Positions 43,931 to 52,391 of a stretch of DNA of 64,000 nucleotides are shown here, piece after piece. The notes beneath the pieces were generated by a model, which ran no database searches, was not told the DNA's origin, and saw only the letters and a list, made by a program, of their open reading frames with translations. Every line of letters begins with the position of its first letter. The stretch's first letter is position 1. This stretch comes from SW132 sp038150125 (lineage in GTDB: Bacteria; Bacteroidota; Rhodothermia; Balneolales; Balneolaceae), in contig NZ_JBBVMF010000003.1 in NCBI RefSeq assembly GCF_038150125.1, positions 298,196 to 362,195 of the forward strand, given 5' to 3'. The position numbers and the translations under genes were made by a program.

Positions 43931-44899
43931 ATGATGGTAAAGATCAATCGATATCTGTTACTTTTAATTTCTCCTCTACTTTTGTTGGCATGCAGTCAAC
44001 AGGCTGACTACGCATCTGATCCGGCCCAAGCCGAACAGCACCAGTCCCTTAAGGATGTCGAATATTTGTCTTCAGACGCACTTGGCGGAAGGGAAACGGG
44101 CACGCAGGGGAATCGAATGGCGCGCGAATACATTGAAAACCGGTTTGATTCTCTCGGACTGAAGATGTTTGGAGCGAGCTACCGGCAGCCGTTCAGCCAG
44201 GCCGTGTCTACAGGTGAAGCAGATACTGATACCGTGACAGCGATAAATTTGGTTGGATATGTTGAAGGGAGTGTCAATTCGGAGAGATTCATTGTGATAA
44301 CGGCACATTACGACCACCTGAAAACCCGGCAAGAAAGTATTTATAATGGGGCAGACGATAATGCCTCAGGTACCGCCGGATTGATGGCCGCAGCCGCATA
44401 TTTCACAGAAAATAGTCCTGAAAACAGCATCATATTTATCGGCTTTGATGCAGAAGAGAAAGGTCTTGCCGGCGCACGATATTTCACTGAAAATCCGCTT
44501 GTGCCGCTCGATCAGGTCGTAATAAACATCAATATGGATATGATCAGCACAAATTTCGAGAATGAACTTTACGCTGTAGGTACTTATCACTATCCCTTTT
44601 TAAAACCATTTATTGAAGAGTACACAAATGATGCACCGGTGAATGTACTATTTGGTTATGACTCTGACGAGTGGGATCAAAACTGGACGCTTGCATCTGA
44701 TCACGGCCCGTTTCATCAAAAAGATGTGCCATTTATCTATTTTGGTGTGGAAGATCACGAACATTATCACGCTCCATCAGATACGTATGAAAATATCAAC
44801 CCGGAATTTTACCTGGGAGCTGTTGAAACTATTATCGGGGTGATTGAGGGTCTGGATCGGGATTTGAATGAGATTGCTGAACAGTCAGGCCGGTTCTGA
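43931..44899 (+). CDS. M28 family metallopeptidase lipoprotein
   Basis: A lipobox LLAC with lipidation cysteine C21 follows a short signal peptide, so the protein is membrane-attached outside the cytoplasm. The M28 zinc ligands are visible in ITAHYDHL, GADDNASGTAGLM, FDAEEKGLAGARYF and VININMDMIS, with the last His in HEHYHAPSDTYENI. M28 enzymes are usually aminopeptidases. The length of 322 residues is normal. It converges on the CNB-kinase gene, with a hairpin across both ends. Confidence 0.92.
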   Translation: MMVKINRYLLLLISPLLLLACSQQADYASDPAQAEQHQSLKDVEYLSSDALGGRETGTQGNRMAREYIENRFDSLGLKMFGASYRQPFSQAVSTGEADTDTVTAINLVGYVEGSVNSERFIVITAHYDHLKTRQESIYNGADDNASGTAGLMAAAAYFTENSPENSIIFIGFDAEEKGLAGARYFTENPLVPLDQVVININMDMISTNFENELYAVGTYHYPFLKPFIEEYTNDAPVNVLFGYDSDEWDQNWTLASDHGPFHQKDVPFIYFGVEDHEHYHAPSDTYENINPEFYLGAVETIIGVIEGLDRDLNEIAEQSGRF

Positions 44900-44927
44900 G
44901 ATTAATCTACTGAACCGGAAGCCTGAC
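44884..44927. terminator. hairpin shared by two convergent gene ends
   Basis: Arms GTCAGGC-CGGTTC (44884-44896) and GAACCG-GAA-GCCTGAC (44912-44927) pair with a small bulge over a 15-base loop. The arms are the last codons of the M28 gene and of the kinase gene. It has no long T run, so it may act as a weak or transcript-stabilising end. Confidence 0.4.
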
Positions 44928-46364
44928 CGTGAAAATCGCGCCCCCCGTATCAGAGTTTTTTGCGCTGATGGTGCCGCCGTGCTGCTCCACAATATCTTTT
45001 GATATGGAGAGGCCGATCCCTAAACCAAATTTCACATCAGATTTTTTCGTGGAGAAATTGGATTCAAAAATTCGATCGAGGTGCTCTTCTTTGATGCCAG
45101 GCCCCGAATCCTCAATAGTGACCACAATCTGCTGGCTTTTAGTTTCACATTGAATAAACAACGACCCATTTTTACCCATCGCGTCAGCTGCGTTGAGGAT
45201 AATATTTGTCCACACCTGGTTCAGGGCTGCCGCATTTGCCCGTATCTCCGGGATCTCTTCCAGGTTAATCTCAATGTCGTAATATTTGATTCGGTTGCTG
45301 GTCAGCTGCAGTGTGTCGTGGATTCCCTCCCGAATATCGATCTCCTCCCATTCCTGATCGGAATCGCTCCGGCTGTAGCTCTTCAGGCTCTGAACCATAC
45401 CCGAAATCCGGTTGCCGGCCGATTCGATATTTTGAAACATTTTTCCCATCTCAAAATAATTCAGATAATTGTTGAGCTCATTACTCCCGCTGATATCCTT
45501 TTCTTTAAGAATGCCGATCAGGAATTCGGGAAACTGAGCCATCAGCCTTAATTGCTGTTTACGGGCGTCCGGGAAGCTTTTTTCAAGCTTATTGGCTCGC
45601 TTACGTATCGTTTTCGTGTCGGGGTACCCGGCTTTTTTCCCGGACTCATAAAATTTCTGCGCCGTATCACGCCCGACTATGTCATCATGGAAGTCGTTTA
45701 AGAGACTGGTAATGCGGGTTTCAAGTGTTTCAGTCGATCGAAGCAATGACGCTGCCGGGTTATTTACCTCGTGGGCAAATCCTGCCACAAGCTGACCAAG
45801 GGTCGCCATTTTCTCTTGGTAGATAAGCTGTTCCTGCGCTTTTTGAAGGTCATTATAGGCTTTTTTTAGCTCGTTTCGTTCGCTTTGAAGCCGCTGGTTC
45901 ACGGAATCGAGTTTCATCTGAAGGATAATGGTCCCCCGGAACCGCTCCAGTAAATTGGCGAGAATCAGCTCATCAAAATAATCCTGCATTCTCGGTGATC
46001 CCGCAATCAGCTGCTTGAGCTCTACATCCGGAATTTCAAGGATAGTACACGGTTTTGTGGTTATCGCCGTCGTGAGGGATGGCCTGCCGGTAGTATAAGC
46101 AATGATACCAATAATTGATCCGGGCAGAAGATCCAGTACAGGAAAGTTTATACCGGTATGAGGTTTCTTCTTGTATAGCTTTGCCTCACCATCCAAAAGG
46201 ATATAAATATTTTGTAGCTCGTCGCCTTCCCGAAAGAGCTCCAAACCTTTCTCTGTTTTTCTGAGGAACCGACCCGAGTCACTTTCATCGTCAATCAGCC
46301 GCCGGATGAGCTTTGTTACCTGCGTTCGGTCTTCAAGCCACTGTGTTCCAAATTTAAATTTCAT
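44907..46364 (-). CDS. histidine kinase with an N-terminal cyclic nucleotide-binding-like domain
   Basis: The protein has no membrane helix. Residues about 25-135 form a CRP-like sensor (FREGDELQNIYILLDGEAKLYKKK, PGSIIGIIAYTTGRPSLTTAITT). Residues about 150-187 are a coiled coil, followed by HisKA with H198 in GFAHEVNNPAASLL, a long dimerisation region, and an ATPase domain (NIILNAADAM, DSGPGIKEEHLDRIFE, GLGIGLSISKDIVEQHGG). The cNMP-ligand residues (an RE pair within the phosphate cassette) are not clear, so it may sense another ligand or act structurally. It is the last gene of a transporter-regulator-kinase operon, 8 bases after the response regulator. Confidence 0.88.
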   Translation of the reverse strand: MKFKFGTQWLEDRTQVTKLIRRLIDDESDSGRFLRKTEKGLELFREGDELQNIYILLDGEAKLYKKKPHTGINFPVLDLLPGSIIGIIAYTTGRPSLTTAITTKPCTILEIPDVELKQLIAGSPRMQDYFDELILANLLERFRGTIILQMKLDSVNQRLQSERNELKKAYNDLQKAQEQLIYQEKMATLGQLVAGFAHEVNNPAASLLRSTETLETRITSLLNDFHDDIVGRDTAQKFYESGKKAGYPDTKTIRKRANKLEKSFPDARKQQLRLMAQFPEFLIGILKEKDISGSNELNNYLNYFEMGKMFQNIESAGNRISGMVQSLKSYSRSDSDQEWEEIDIREGIHDTLQLTSNRIKYYDIEINLEEIPEIRANAAALNQVWTNIILNAADAMGKNGSLFIQCETKSQQIVVTIEDSGPGIKEEHLDRIFESNFSTKKSDVKFGLGIGLSISKDIVEQHGGTISAKNSDTGGAIFTVRLPVQ

Positions 46365-46372
46365 AAAGTTAA

Positions 46373-46882
46373 CTATTGATCTGTGATGCCACGCTCTTTG
46401 CGTATGTAGTCGGCTATGCGCGTGCTGTCGAGAACACTCATATATTCCATCGGGTTGTCTGCCTGCTCGATCACATAATCCGTCAGAAGTTTACGCGTTG
46501 TTTCAACCAGGTCACCTTTTTCCCATGGTTTGGCAATGTAATGTTTGAGGTCAGCTTCATTCACAGCCCGAACCGTTTCATCCAAACCGGCCTGGCCTGT
46601 GATGAGGACTTTCCGGGTGCGTTCAGTATTTGGGTTTTTCTGCATCTCAACCAGCAGCTCAACGCCATTTTGCCCCGGCAGAACATGATCACAAAGGATC
46701 AGCCCAATCTCATGGCCGTCATCAATCAGTGCGTTAATGAGCTCCCGGGATTCCTCGGCAGAATCAGCCATTTCGATTGGGAATGTATCCTCAAACTCCT
46801 CAAGATCTCTTACAATAGCATCGAGAACTTCAGGTTCGTCCTCAACAACAAAGATGTAGATTTTATGTTTCATAGCGAGCAT
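46373..46882 (-). CDS. stand-alone response regulator
   Basis: The receiver domain spans residues about 8-130 with acidic pair E14-D15, the phosphorylated D65 in LILCDHVLPGQNG, and the conserved lysine in HYIAKPWEKGDL. The last 35 residues are helical and contain no DNA-binding or enzymatic domain. The internal start MKHKIYIF at residue 4 is also possible. It lies between the SLC13 transporter (3 bases) and the CNB-kinase (8 bases), its obvious partner. The output is probably through protein contact. Confidence 0.88.
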   Translation of the reverse strand: MLAMKHKIYIFVVEDEPEVLDAIVRDLEEFEDTFPIEMADSAEESRELINALIDDGHEIGLILCDHVLPGQNGVELLVEMQKNPNTERTRKVLITGQAGLDETVRAVNEADLKHYIAKPWEKGDLVETTRKLLTDYVIEQADNPMEYMSVLDSTRIADYIRKERGITDQ

Positions 46883-46885
46883 GAT

Positions 46886-48277
46886 TTAAATGATATTTGG
46901 CCAGTAAAAAACAGAGAGAAGCAGGATCAGTGCCAGGCCAATAATACCAATGATGGAACCTGACAGCAGCATGTGCTTCGTTTTGAGAACGCCGGTACTT
47001 TCAGCAATGGCATTGGGCGGTGTTGATATTGGGAGGATCATCGCAAAGCTTGCCGACAGCGCAATGACCAGGCCAATCATCAGCATACCAAAAACACCTT
47101 CCAGCGCACCGGAGGTAACCAGCGTGAGCGCCAGCGGAATTAGCAGGGAAGCCGTAACCGTGTTCGACAGAAAATTGGACATAATCAGCGCAACGGCCCC
47201 GAACACAACAAGTACCATTATAGATGACAGATCTCCCCAGGCGATACCGCCAACGAGCCAGCTTGCGAGTCCGGTGTCTTTCATTGAAATACCCAGCGCT
47301 ATTCCTCCAGCAATTAGCCAAAGGACTTCCCACGGAAGCTTCCTGATATCCTGTTTGCCGAAAGCAGAAGAAAGCGTGAGCACTACAACGGGAAGCAGCG
47401 CCACAATACTGCTTTTGATACCGTGAAACCCTTCGGTGACCCAAAGCAACACGGTAATCCCGAATGTGACATACAAAAGTATGGCATGTGTTGACGTTTG
47501 AAGTTTTGAATCCATATCAAGCGCAACAAACTCTGTAGCGGGCGGGTGGAGCCGGAGCAGAACTTGCCAGGCAACAATTAGCATTACAACTGCGAGCGGG
47601 AGTGCGTAAAGCATCCAGCTGCCAAAGGCTACTGAAAGTCCCTGCTGATTCAAAGCGGCAATCACAACGGCGTTAGGCGGCGTTCCTATAGGTGTGGCTA
47701 TTCCTCCGATGTTTGCTGCAAATGGCACGGAAAGCGCAACACCAATCCGGGCAGGATCACCGGCATCCATTTTAGCGATGATGGGAATAATGACTGTAAT
47801 CATCATTGCTGTAGTAGCTGTGTTGCTCATAAATGCCGAAAGCGCAGCGGTGACCGCCATAAGCCCGAGCATGATGGTAGCCGTTCGTGTTCCAAACGGT
47901 CGTAAAAGTATGCGCGTTAAGTTTTTATCGAAATCATATTTAACGGCCGCATCAGCCAGTACAAAACCGCCCAGGAACAGAATAATAATTGGGTTTGCTA
48001 GCGTACCGATGAATTGGGTGTACGACTGTGGATCGTATTCGGCAACAGAGGAGTAGTCAATAATTCCTTCTGCACTTAGCAACAGTACCTGGGAAAAGAT
48101 GACAAGGATTGAAGTTGAATAAATTGGGATGGTTTCGAACATCCAGAAAATAGCGGCCAACAGAAAAATGCTCATCGCAACATGGCCGGCAATCGAGAGA
48201 CCCTGGAAATTAACAAGAAGAGGAATACAGAACCCAATGATTCCTAAAGTTAAACCTGTTCGTTGTGTATTTGTCAT
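46886..48277 (-). CDS. SLC13/DASS family anion:Na+ symporter
   Basis: The 463-residue membrane protein has the DASS repeats and the sodium/substrate motifs in both halves: MSNTATTAMMITVIIP with IATPIGTPPNAVVIA, and NFLSNTVTASLLIPLAL with LPISTPPNAIAEST (SNT and TPPNA). Family members carry dicarboxylates, citrate, sulfate or phosphate. Substrate cannot be told. It is the first gene of the operon with a response regulator and CNB-kinase, which suggests that the kinase reports on or controls transport. Confidence 0.9.
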   Translation of the reverse strand: MTNTQRTGLTLGIIGFCIPLLVNFQGLSIAGHVAMSIFLLAAIFWMFETIPIYSTSILVIFSQVLLLSAEGIIDYSSVAEYDPQSYTQFIGTLANPIIILFLGGFVLADAAVKYDFDKNLTRILLRPFGTRTATIMLGLMAVTAALSAFMSNTATTAMMITVIIPIIAKMDAGDPARIGVALSVPFAANIGGIATPIGTPPNAVVIAALNQQGLSVAFGSWMLYALPLAVVMLIVAWQVLLRLHPPATEFVALDMDSKLQTSTHAILLYVTFGITVLLWVTEGFHGIKSSIVALLPVVVLTLSSAFGKQDIRKLPWEVLWLIAGGIALGISMKDTGLASWLVGGIAWGDLSSIMVLVVFGAVALIMSNFLSNTVTASLLIPLALTLVTSGALEGVFGMLMIGLVIALSASFAMILPISTPPNAIAESTGVLKTKHMLLSGSIIGIIGLALILLLSVFYWPNII

Positions 48278-48602
48278 TGGCGTTGACCCCGAATCTTATT
48301 GAATCGCTATTCATAATATATCTGAAAATGTATGTTCTGTTGATGAAGAAAGTAAATAAAGAATGAACGAGTGCCTTTGTCACAAAACCGTGCCAATGTA
48401 TAATGTCGGCGTTATCGTGAATTCGAAATCCTGGTGAGGCATCATACAGGTCAGGCTTACAAAGTCATTCATAAAATGGCTACAAAATAAGTTAAATCAA
48501 GCTTTTATATTTTTTTGATGGGGGTAGCTTTGAAAATAAGAGAAAAAATTAGTTAAATAATAGTGATCCCCTGCTATTCGAACCGTAACGAATTTTAAGG
48601 CG
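48278..48602. other. 325-bp divergent intergenic region
   Basis: The region separates the SLC13 operon (minus) from cfa (plus) and should hold both promoters. It is AT-rich and shows no frame, RNA or repeat that I can support. Confidence 0.4.
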
Positions 48603-49757
48603 ATGATTAACACACAAGAGAAAATTCAAGAGTTACTTGTCCAGGCTGATATTTGTTTAAATGGAGACCGTCCCTGGGATCTCACTGTTCATGATAACAG
48701 GTTTTATGACCGTGTGATCCGCCACGGATCTATCGGGCTCGGTGAGGCTTATATGGACGGATGGTGGGACGCTGAAGAACTGGACGAGTTTTTTTGCAAA
48801 CTTTTAAGGGCTGAACTTGATAAGAAGGCGGGCTACTCACCCGGGTGGATTTTACTATTCCTAAGATCTCTCTTCACGAATCTTCAAAGACAAACTAAAG
48901 CCTACCAGATCGGGGAGCGTCACTACGACATCGGGAATGATCTCTACAGAGCCATGCTCGACAAGCGTATGGTCTACACCGGCGCTTACTGGGAGGATGC
49001 TTCCACACTTGATGAAGCCCAGGAGAATAAACTGGAGATGGTTTGCCGGAAACTTGGGCTGCAGCCTGGCCAATCAGTCCTTGACATCGGTTGCGGCTGG
49101 GGAAGTTTTGCGAAATATGCGGCCGAAAAATATGACGTAGAGGTTATCGGAATTACAGTCTCAAAGGAACAAGCAAAGCTTGGGCGAGAGCTATGTGAAG
49201 GACTTCCTGTTACGATTCGTCTTCAGGACTACCGTGATCTTGATGAACAGTTTGAACACATTGTATCACTCGGTATGATTGAACATGTTGGCTATAAAAA
49301 TTACAGAAAGTACTTTGATGTCGTCACCCGCTGCCTGTCCGATAGCGGATCGGTCCTTTTGCAATCCATCGGCAGCAGTTATGCAGTGCGGGTAACCGAT
49401 CCCTGGATCCAGAAATATATATTTCCAAACTCAATGCTTCCCTCCATCTCACAGCTGGCAAATGCATTTGAAGGCAAACTAGTGGTGGAAGACTGGCAAA
49501 ATATCGGTGTGGACTATGACAGGACTCTGATGGCCTGGTTTCGAAATTTTAACAAGAACTGGAGCTCTCTTAGTCACAACTATTCCGAACGCTTCTACCG
49601 CATGTGGAAATATTACCTGTTGATGAGCGCAGGTGGTTTCAGGGCCCGAAAGAACCAATTATGGCAAATTGCATTTACAAAATCGGGTCTGCCTAATGGG
49701 TTTCGGGTTCCGGGATACCGGGAATCGGAGGTGGCATATCTCTCAAAGCAGGGGTAA
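48603..49757 (+). CDS. cfa: cyclopropane-fatty-acyl-phospholipid synthase
   Basis: The enzyme adds a methylene from SAM to unsaturated phospholipid acyl chains, hardening membranes to acid, salt or drying. The N-terminal lipid-binding part (ICLNGDRPWDLTVHDNRFYDRVIRHGSIGLGEAYMDGWW) and the SAM fold (VLDIGCGWGSFAKYAAEKY, VIGITVSKEQ) are intact, as are SLGMIEHVGYKNY and the terminal GGFRARKNQLWQIAFTK. At 384 residues it matches E. coli Cfa. It is a single gene; the end overlaps the stop of a broken membrane gene on the other strand. Confidence 0.95.
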   Translation: MINTQEKIQELLVQADICLNGDRPWDLTVHDNRFYDRVIRHGSIGLGEAYMDGWWDAEELDEFFCKLLRAELDKKAGYSPGWILLFLRSLFTNLQRQTKAYQIGERHYDIGNDLYRAMLDKRMVYTGAYWEDASTLDEAQENKLEMVCRKLGLQPGQSVLDIGCGWGSFAKYAAEKYDVEVIGITVSKEQAKLGRELCEGLPVTIRLQDYRDLDEQFEHIVSLGMIEHVGYKNYRKYFDVVTRCLSDSGSVLLQSIGSSYAVRVTDPWIQKYIFPNSMLPSISQLANAFEGKLVVEDWQNIGVDYDRTLMAWFRNFNKNWSSLSHNYSERFYRMWKYYLLMSAGGFRARKNQLWQIAFTKSGLPNGFRVPGYRESEVAYLSKQG

Positions 49758-49981
49758 AGCTGTAAAAAAACGTACGATCAAACACACAGGGGCAGAGTCA
49801 TATAATCCGGCCACAAAATCACTCCATCCAAGGGTGATAGCTAAACCAAACAGGAACAATGCCATAAAAAATAGATACGGCTCTTTTGATTGATCTGGAT
49901 TTTTTTAATAAAAATGGAAGGGAAACCTGTGATGAAAGACACTGCAGATCCAACGGTTAAAATATTTGTGAGTATACTCAT
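49743..49981 (-). pseudogene. small two-span membrane protein gene with a frameshift
   Basis: A strong ribosome-binding site (GGAGAAGAG, 5 bases before ATG) starts a frame at 49981 that reads MSILTNILTVGSAVSFITG and on to FIKK, then would stop early. One base added in the seven-base T run at 49900-49906 (A run on the coding strand) joins it to the frame ending at 49743, which reads a second hydrophobic helix (FFMALFLFGLAITLGW). The joined product has about 79 residues and two membrane helices. It may be a pseudogene, a sequencing slip in the homopolymer, or slippage-expressed. Confidence 0.55.
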
Positions 49982-50128
49982 TTTCTCTTCTCCATAATTT
50001 AGTGTTAACAGATCGTCTTTTCTCTTGCTGATGCATTCGCAGAATAATTAATTACATTATTGAGTGTAATTAAAGCCGTTAAGTTTGACGGATTTTTAAT
50101 ATTAATCTCCAATCAATTTTCAACTGCT

Positions 50129-51505
50129 GTGCCATCAATAAATCAACTTCCACCCATCGCTGCTATCGCAACTCCAATCGGAGAGGGGGGAATAGCCGTC
50201 ATACGGGTATCCGGAAAAGATGCCATCCATAAAGTAAATGACTGTTTTAAAGGTAAAGACCTGATGGCGGTCGATTCTCATACGGCACATTTTGGAAAAA
50301 TCATTCAAAAAGGCGGCCGGGTGGTAGATGAAGTTGTGGCCACTGTTTTCAAATCTCCAAAGTCGTATACCGGCGAGGATACTGTTGAAGTCTCGTGCCA
50401 TGGCGGCGTACTTGTGACCCAGGCGGTTCTGGAAACGGTTTTGGCGTTGGGAGTCCGCGGCGCTGAACCGGGAGAATTTACCCAGCGCGCTTTTCTGAAC
50501 GGTAAACTGGATCTTGACCAGGCTGAGGCGGTGGCTGATCTGATTCACGCCAAGAGTATTAAAGCAGTGGATGCGGCCCATCAGCAGCTGGAAGGCAGGC
50601 TTGGGAAACATATCAAAGAATTTCGGCAGCAGATTGTGGACGCCACAGCGATGGTGGAGCTGGAGCTCGATTTTATTGAGGAGGACGTGGAGTTTGCCAA
50701 CAAAGAGCAGCTGCGAAAATTACTGTCCGATCTGGATGAAGAGATTGGCCGGCTGCTCGACACCTACGAAACCGGCCGCCTGGTGAAGGATGGCGTGAAG
50801 ACGGTGTTCATAGGCCGGCCGAATGCCGGAAAATCTACGCTGCTTAATACGTTAGTGGGGAGCGAGCGCGCCATCGTTACCGAAATTGCCGGGACCACCC
50901 GTGATACCATCGACGCAGACTGGAGCTACGATGGACTTTTGTTTCGGCTGATTGACACGGCCGGACTGCGGGAAACGGAGGATATAATTGAGGCAGAGGG
51001 CGTGAAGCGGTCACAGAAAGCCTTTGAACAGGCAGATTTGGTTGTGTACCTGAAAGATCTCTCGCTACCGTTTGATGCAGACGAGCGCGAGGAGATTGCC
51101 GGGTTTCAAAAGAGAGCCGCAGACACGCCGTTCCTGCTAGTCGGGACCAAGCTGGACCTTGCGGATCATTCACAGGAAGAGCGCATTCAGTACGATTTGA
51201 AGATCTCGGCGATTGAAGAGCAAAATATCGAACAGCTAAAAAAGATAATGAAGCAGCGCGCTCTGGAAAGTAAAGATTATGATACATCCAGCCTTCTGGT
51301 GACCTCCTCGCGTCATCGGGATGCGCTGCAGAAAGCACGCGAAAACGTACGCCGGGCCATCACTGCACTCGACCAGGGCATGACCGGTGACTTCCTGTCC
51401 ATCGACCTCCGGGCCGCCCTCAAAGACCTCGGCACCATCACCGGTGAAATAACAAATGAAGACGTGCTTGATAGTATATTCTCGCGGTTTTGTATTGGTA
51501 AGTGA
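50129..51505 (+). CDS. mnmE: tRNA modification GTPase MnmE
   Basis: MnmE with MnmG makes the cmnm5 group on U34 of several tRNAs. The tetrahydrofolate-binding N-domain starts at IAAIATPIGEGGIAVIRVSG, followed by the helical domain and an inserted G domain with the P-loop GRPNAGKSTLLN, G2 TTRDTIDA, G3 DTAG and G4 GTKLD. The end FCIGK with the catalytic cysteine is intact. The start is placed at GTG 50129, giving 458 residues, the usual length. The frame is open upstream to a TTG at 50060 whose extra residues look non-family; ribosome-binding sites are weak for both. Confidence 0.92.
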   Translation: MPSINQLPPIAAIATPIGEGGIAVIRVSGKDAIHKVNDCFKGKDLMAVDSHTAHFGKIIQKGGRVVDEVVATVFKSPKSYTGEDTVEVSCHGGVLVTQAVLETVLALGVRGAEPGEFTQRAFLNGKLDLDQAEAVADLIHAKSIKAVDAAHQQLEGRLGKHIKEFRQQIVDATAMVELELDFIEEDVEFANKEQLRKLLSDLDEEIGRLLDTYETGRLVKDGVKTVFIGRPNAGKSTLLNTLVGSERAIVTEIAGTTRDTIDADWSYDGLLFRLIDTAGLRETEDIIEAEGVKRSQKAFEQADLVVYLKDLSLPFDADEREEIAGFQKRAADTPFLLVGTKLDLADHSQEERIQYDLKISAIEEQNIEQLKKIMKQRALESKDYDTSSLLVTSSRHRDALQKARENVRRAITALDQGMTGDFLSIDLRAALKDLGTITGEITNEDVLDSIFSRFCIGK

Positions 51506-51506
51506 C

Positions 51507-52096
51507 CGTAGAGCGGGTCGCCGACCCGCTTATCATGAACCTGGCAAACCACCGATCGTGGTGAAAGGTTATGGCACTGGTTTACTTCCATCCAAAACCC
51601 GGACAAGGATCGTTCATCGAATATTCCCCTCTCGGCTCAGGCGAGCCGTGGTACGTAGAGCGGGTCGCCGACCCGCTTATCATGAACCTGGCAAACCACC
51701 GATCGTGGTGAAAGGTTATGGCACTGGTTTACTTCCATCCAAAACCCGGACAAGGATCGTTCATCGAATATTCCCCTCTCGGCTCAGGCGAGCCGTGGTA
51801 CATAGAGCGGGTCGCCGACCCGCTTATCATGAACCTGGCAAACCACCGATCGTAGTGAAAGGATATGGCACTTGTTTACTCCCACCCCAAAACCCGGACA
51901 AGGATCGTTGATCGAATCCTTCCCCTCTCGGCTCAGGCGAGCCGAGGTACGTAGAGCGGGTCGCCGACCCGCTTCTCATGAACCTGGCAAACCATCGATC
52001 GTAGTGAAAGGATATGACACTTGTTTACTTCCACACAAAACACGGACAAGGATCGTTGATCGAATCTTCCCATCTCAGCTCAGGCGAGCCGAGGTA
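51507..52096. repeat. four tandem copies of a 147-149 bp repeat directly after mnmE
   Basis: Copies begin at about 51507, 51654, 51801 and 51950 (147, 147, 149 and 147 bases). The first two are almost identical and the last two have drifted. Each unit has an AGCGGGTCG/CGACCCGCT hairpin near its start, a CACC/GGTG pair in the middle and a CGGCTC/GAGCCG hairpin near its end. The array begins 1 base after the mnmE stop. An open frame runs across three copies because 147 is a multiple of three, but I do not regard it as a gene. Confidence 0.93.
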
Positions 52097-52391
52097 CGAA
52101 CTTCCACAGGCAACTTAATAAGACGATTTCTCAATAGGAGTGTTAGTAATTCGACTGCGATACATTCATGGAATTTTTTTCTAATAGTGAGTTCAGAACT
52201 TTTGGTGATGTCTACTCAGGGATGAAATAACTGTTAATTATAAATGGCATTAATGGCATTATTAGCATTAATTTGATAAATGAGTTAGAAAACCTTTGTT
52301 TATGAGTCGTACAGGTATATTCTGAATAAATTCAATTGGCTGGTTACTTTACGCGCTCAGCATGTATTCTTTTTTAAAGTAAAAATATACT
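52097..52391. other. AT-rich spacer with short direct repeats
   Basis: The region after the tandem array has no gene. It contains imperfect GGCATTA/AGCATTA direct repeats near 52243-52270. It ends at the ATPase gene stop on the minus strand. Confidence 0.5.

Noticed and set aside
46376..46963. 195-residue frame on the plus strand
   Set aside because: It is opposite the response regulator, which has a complete receiver domain.
51507..52096. CRISPR-like array
   Set aside because: The repeats are contiguous 147-149 bp units without short repeats and unique spacers, and there are no cas genes.
51456..52225. Two open frames across the tandem array with a recurring AGRRPAYHEPGKP peptide
   Set aside because: The frames exist because the 147-bp unit is a multiple of three; one starts inside mnmE, none has a ribosome-binding site, and the drifted copies break the frame.
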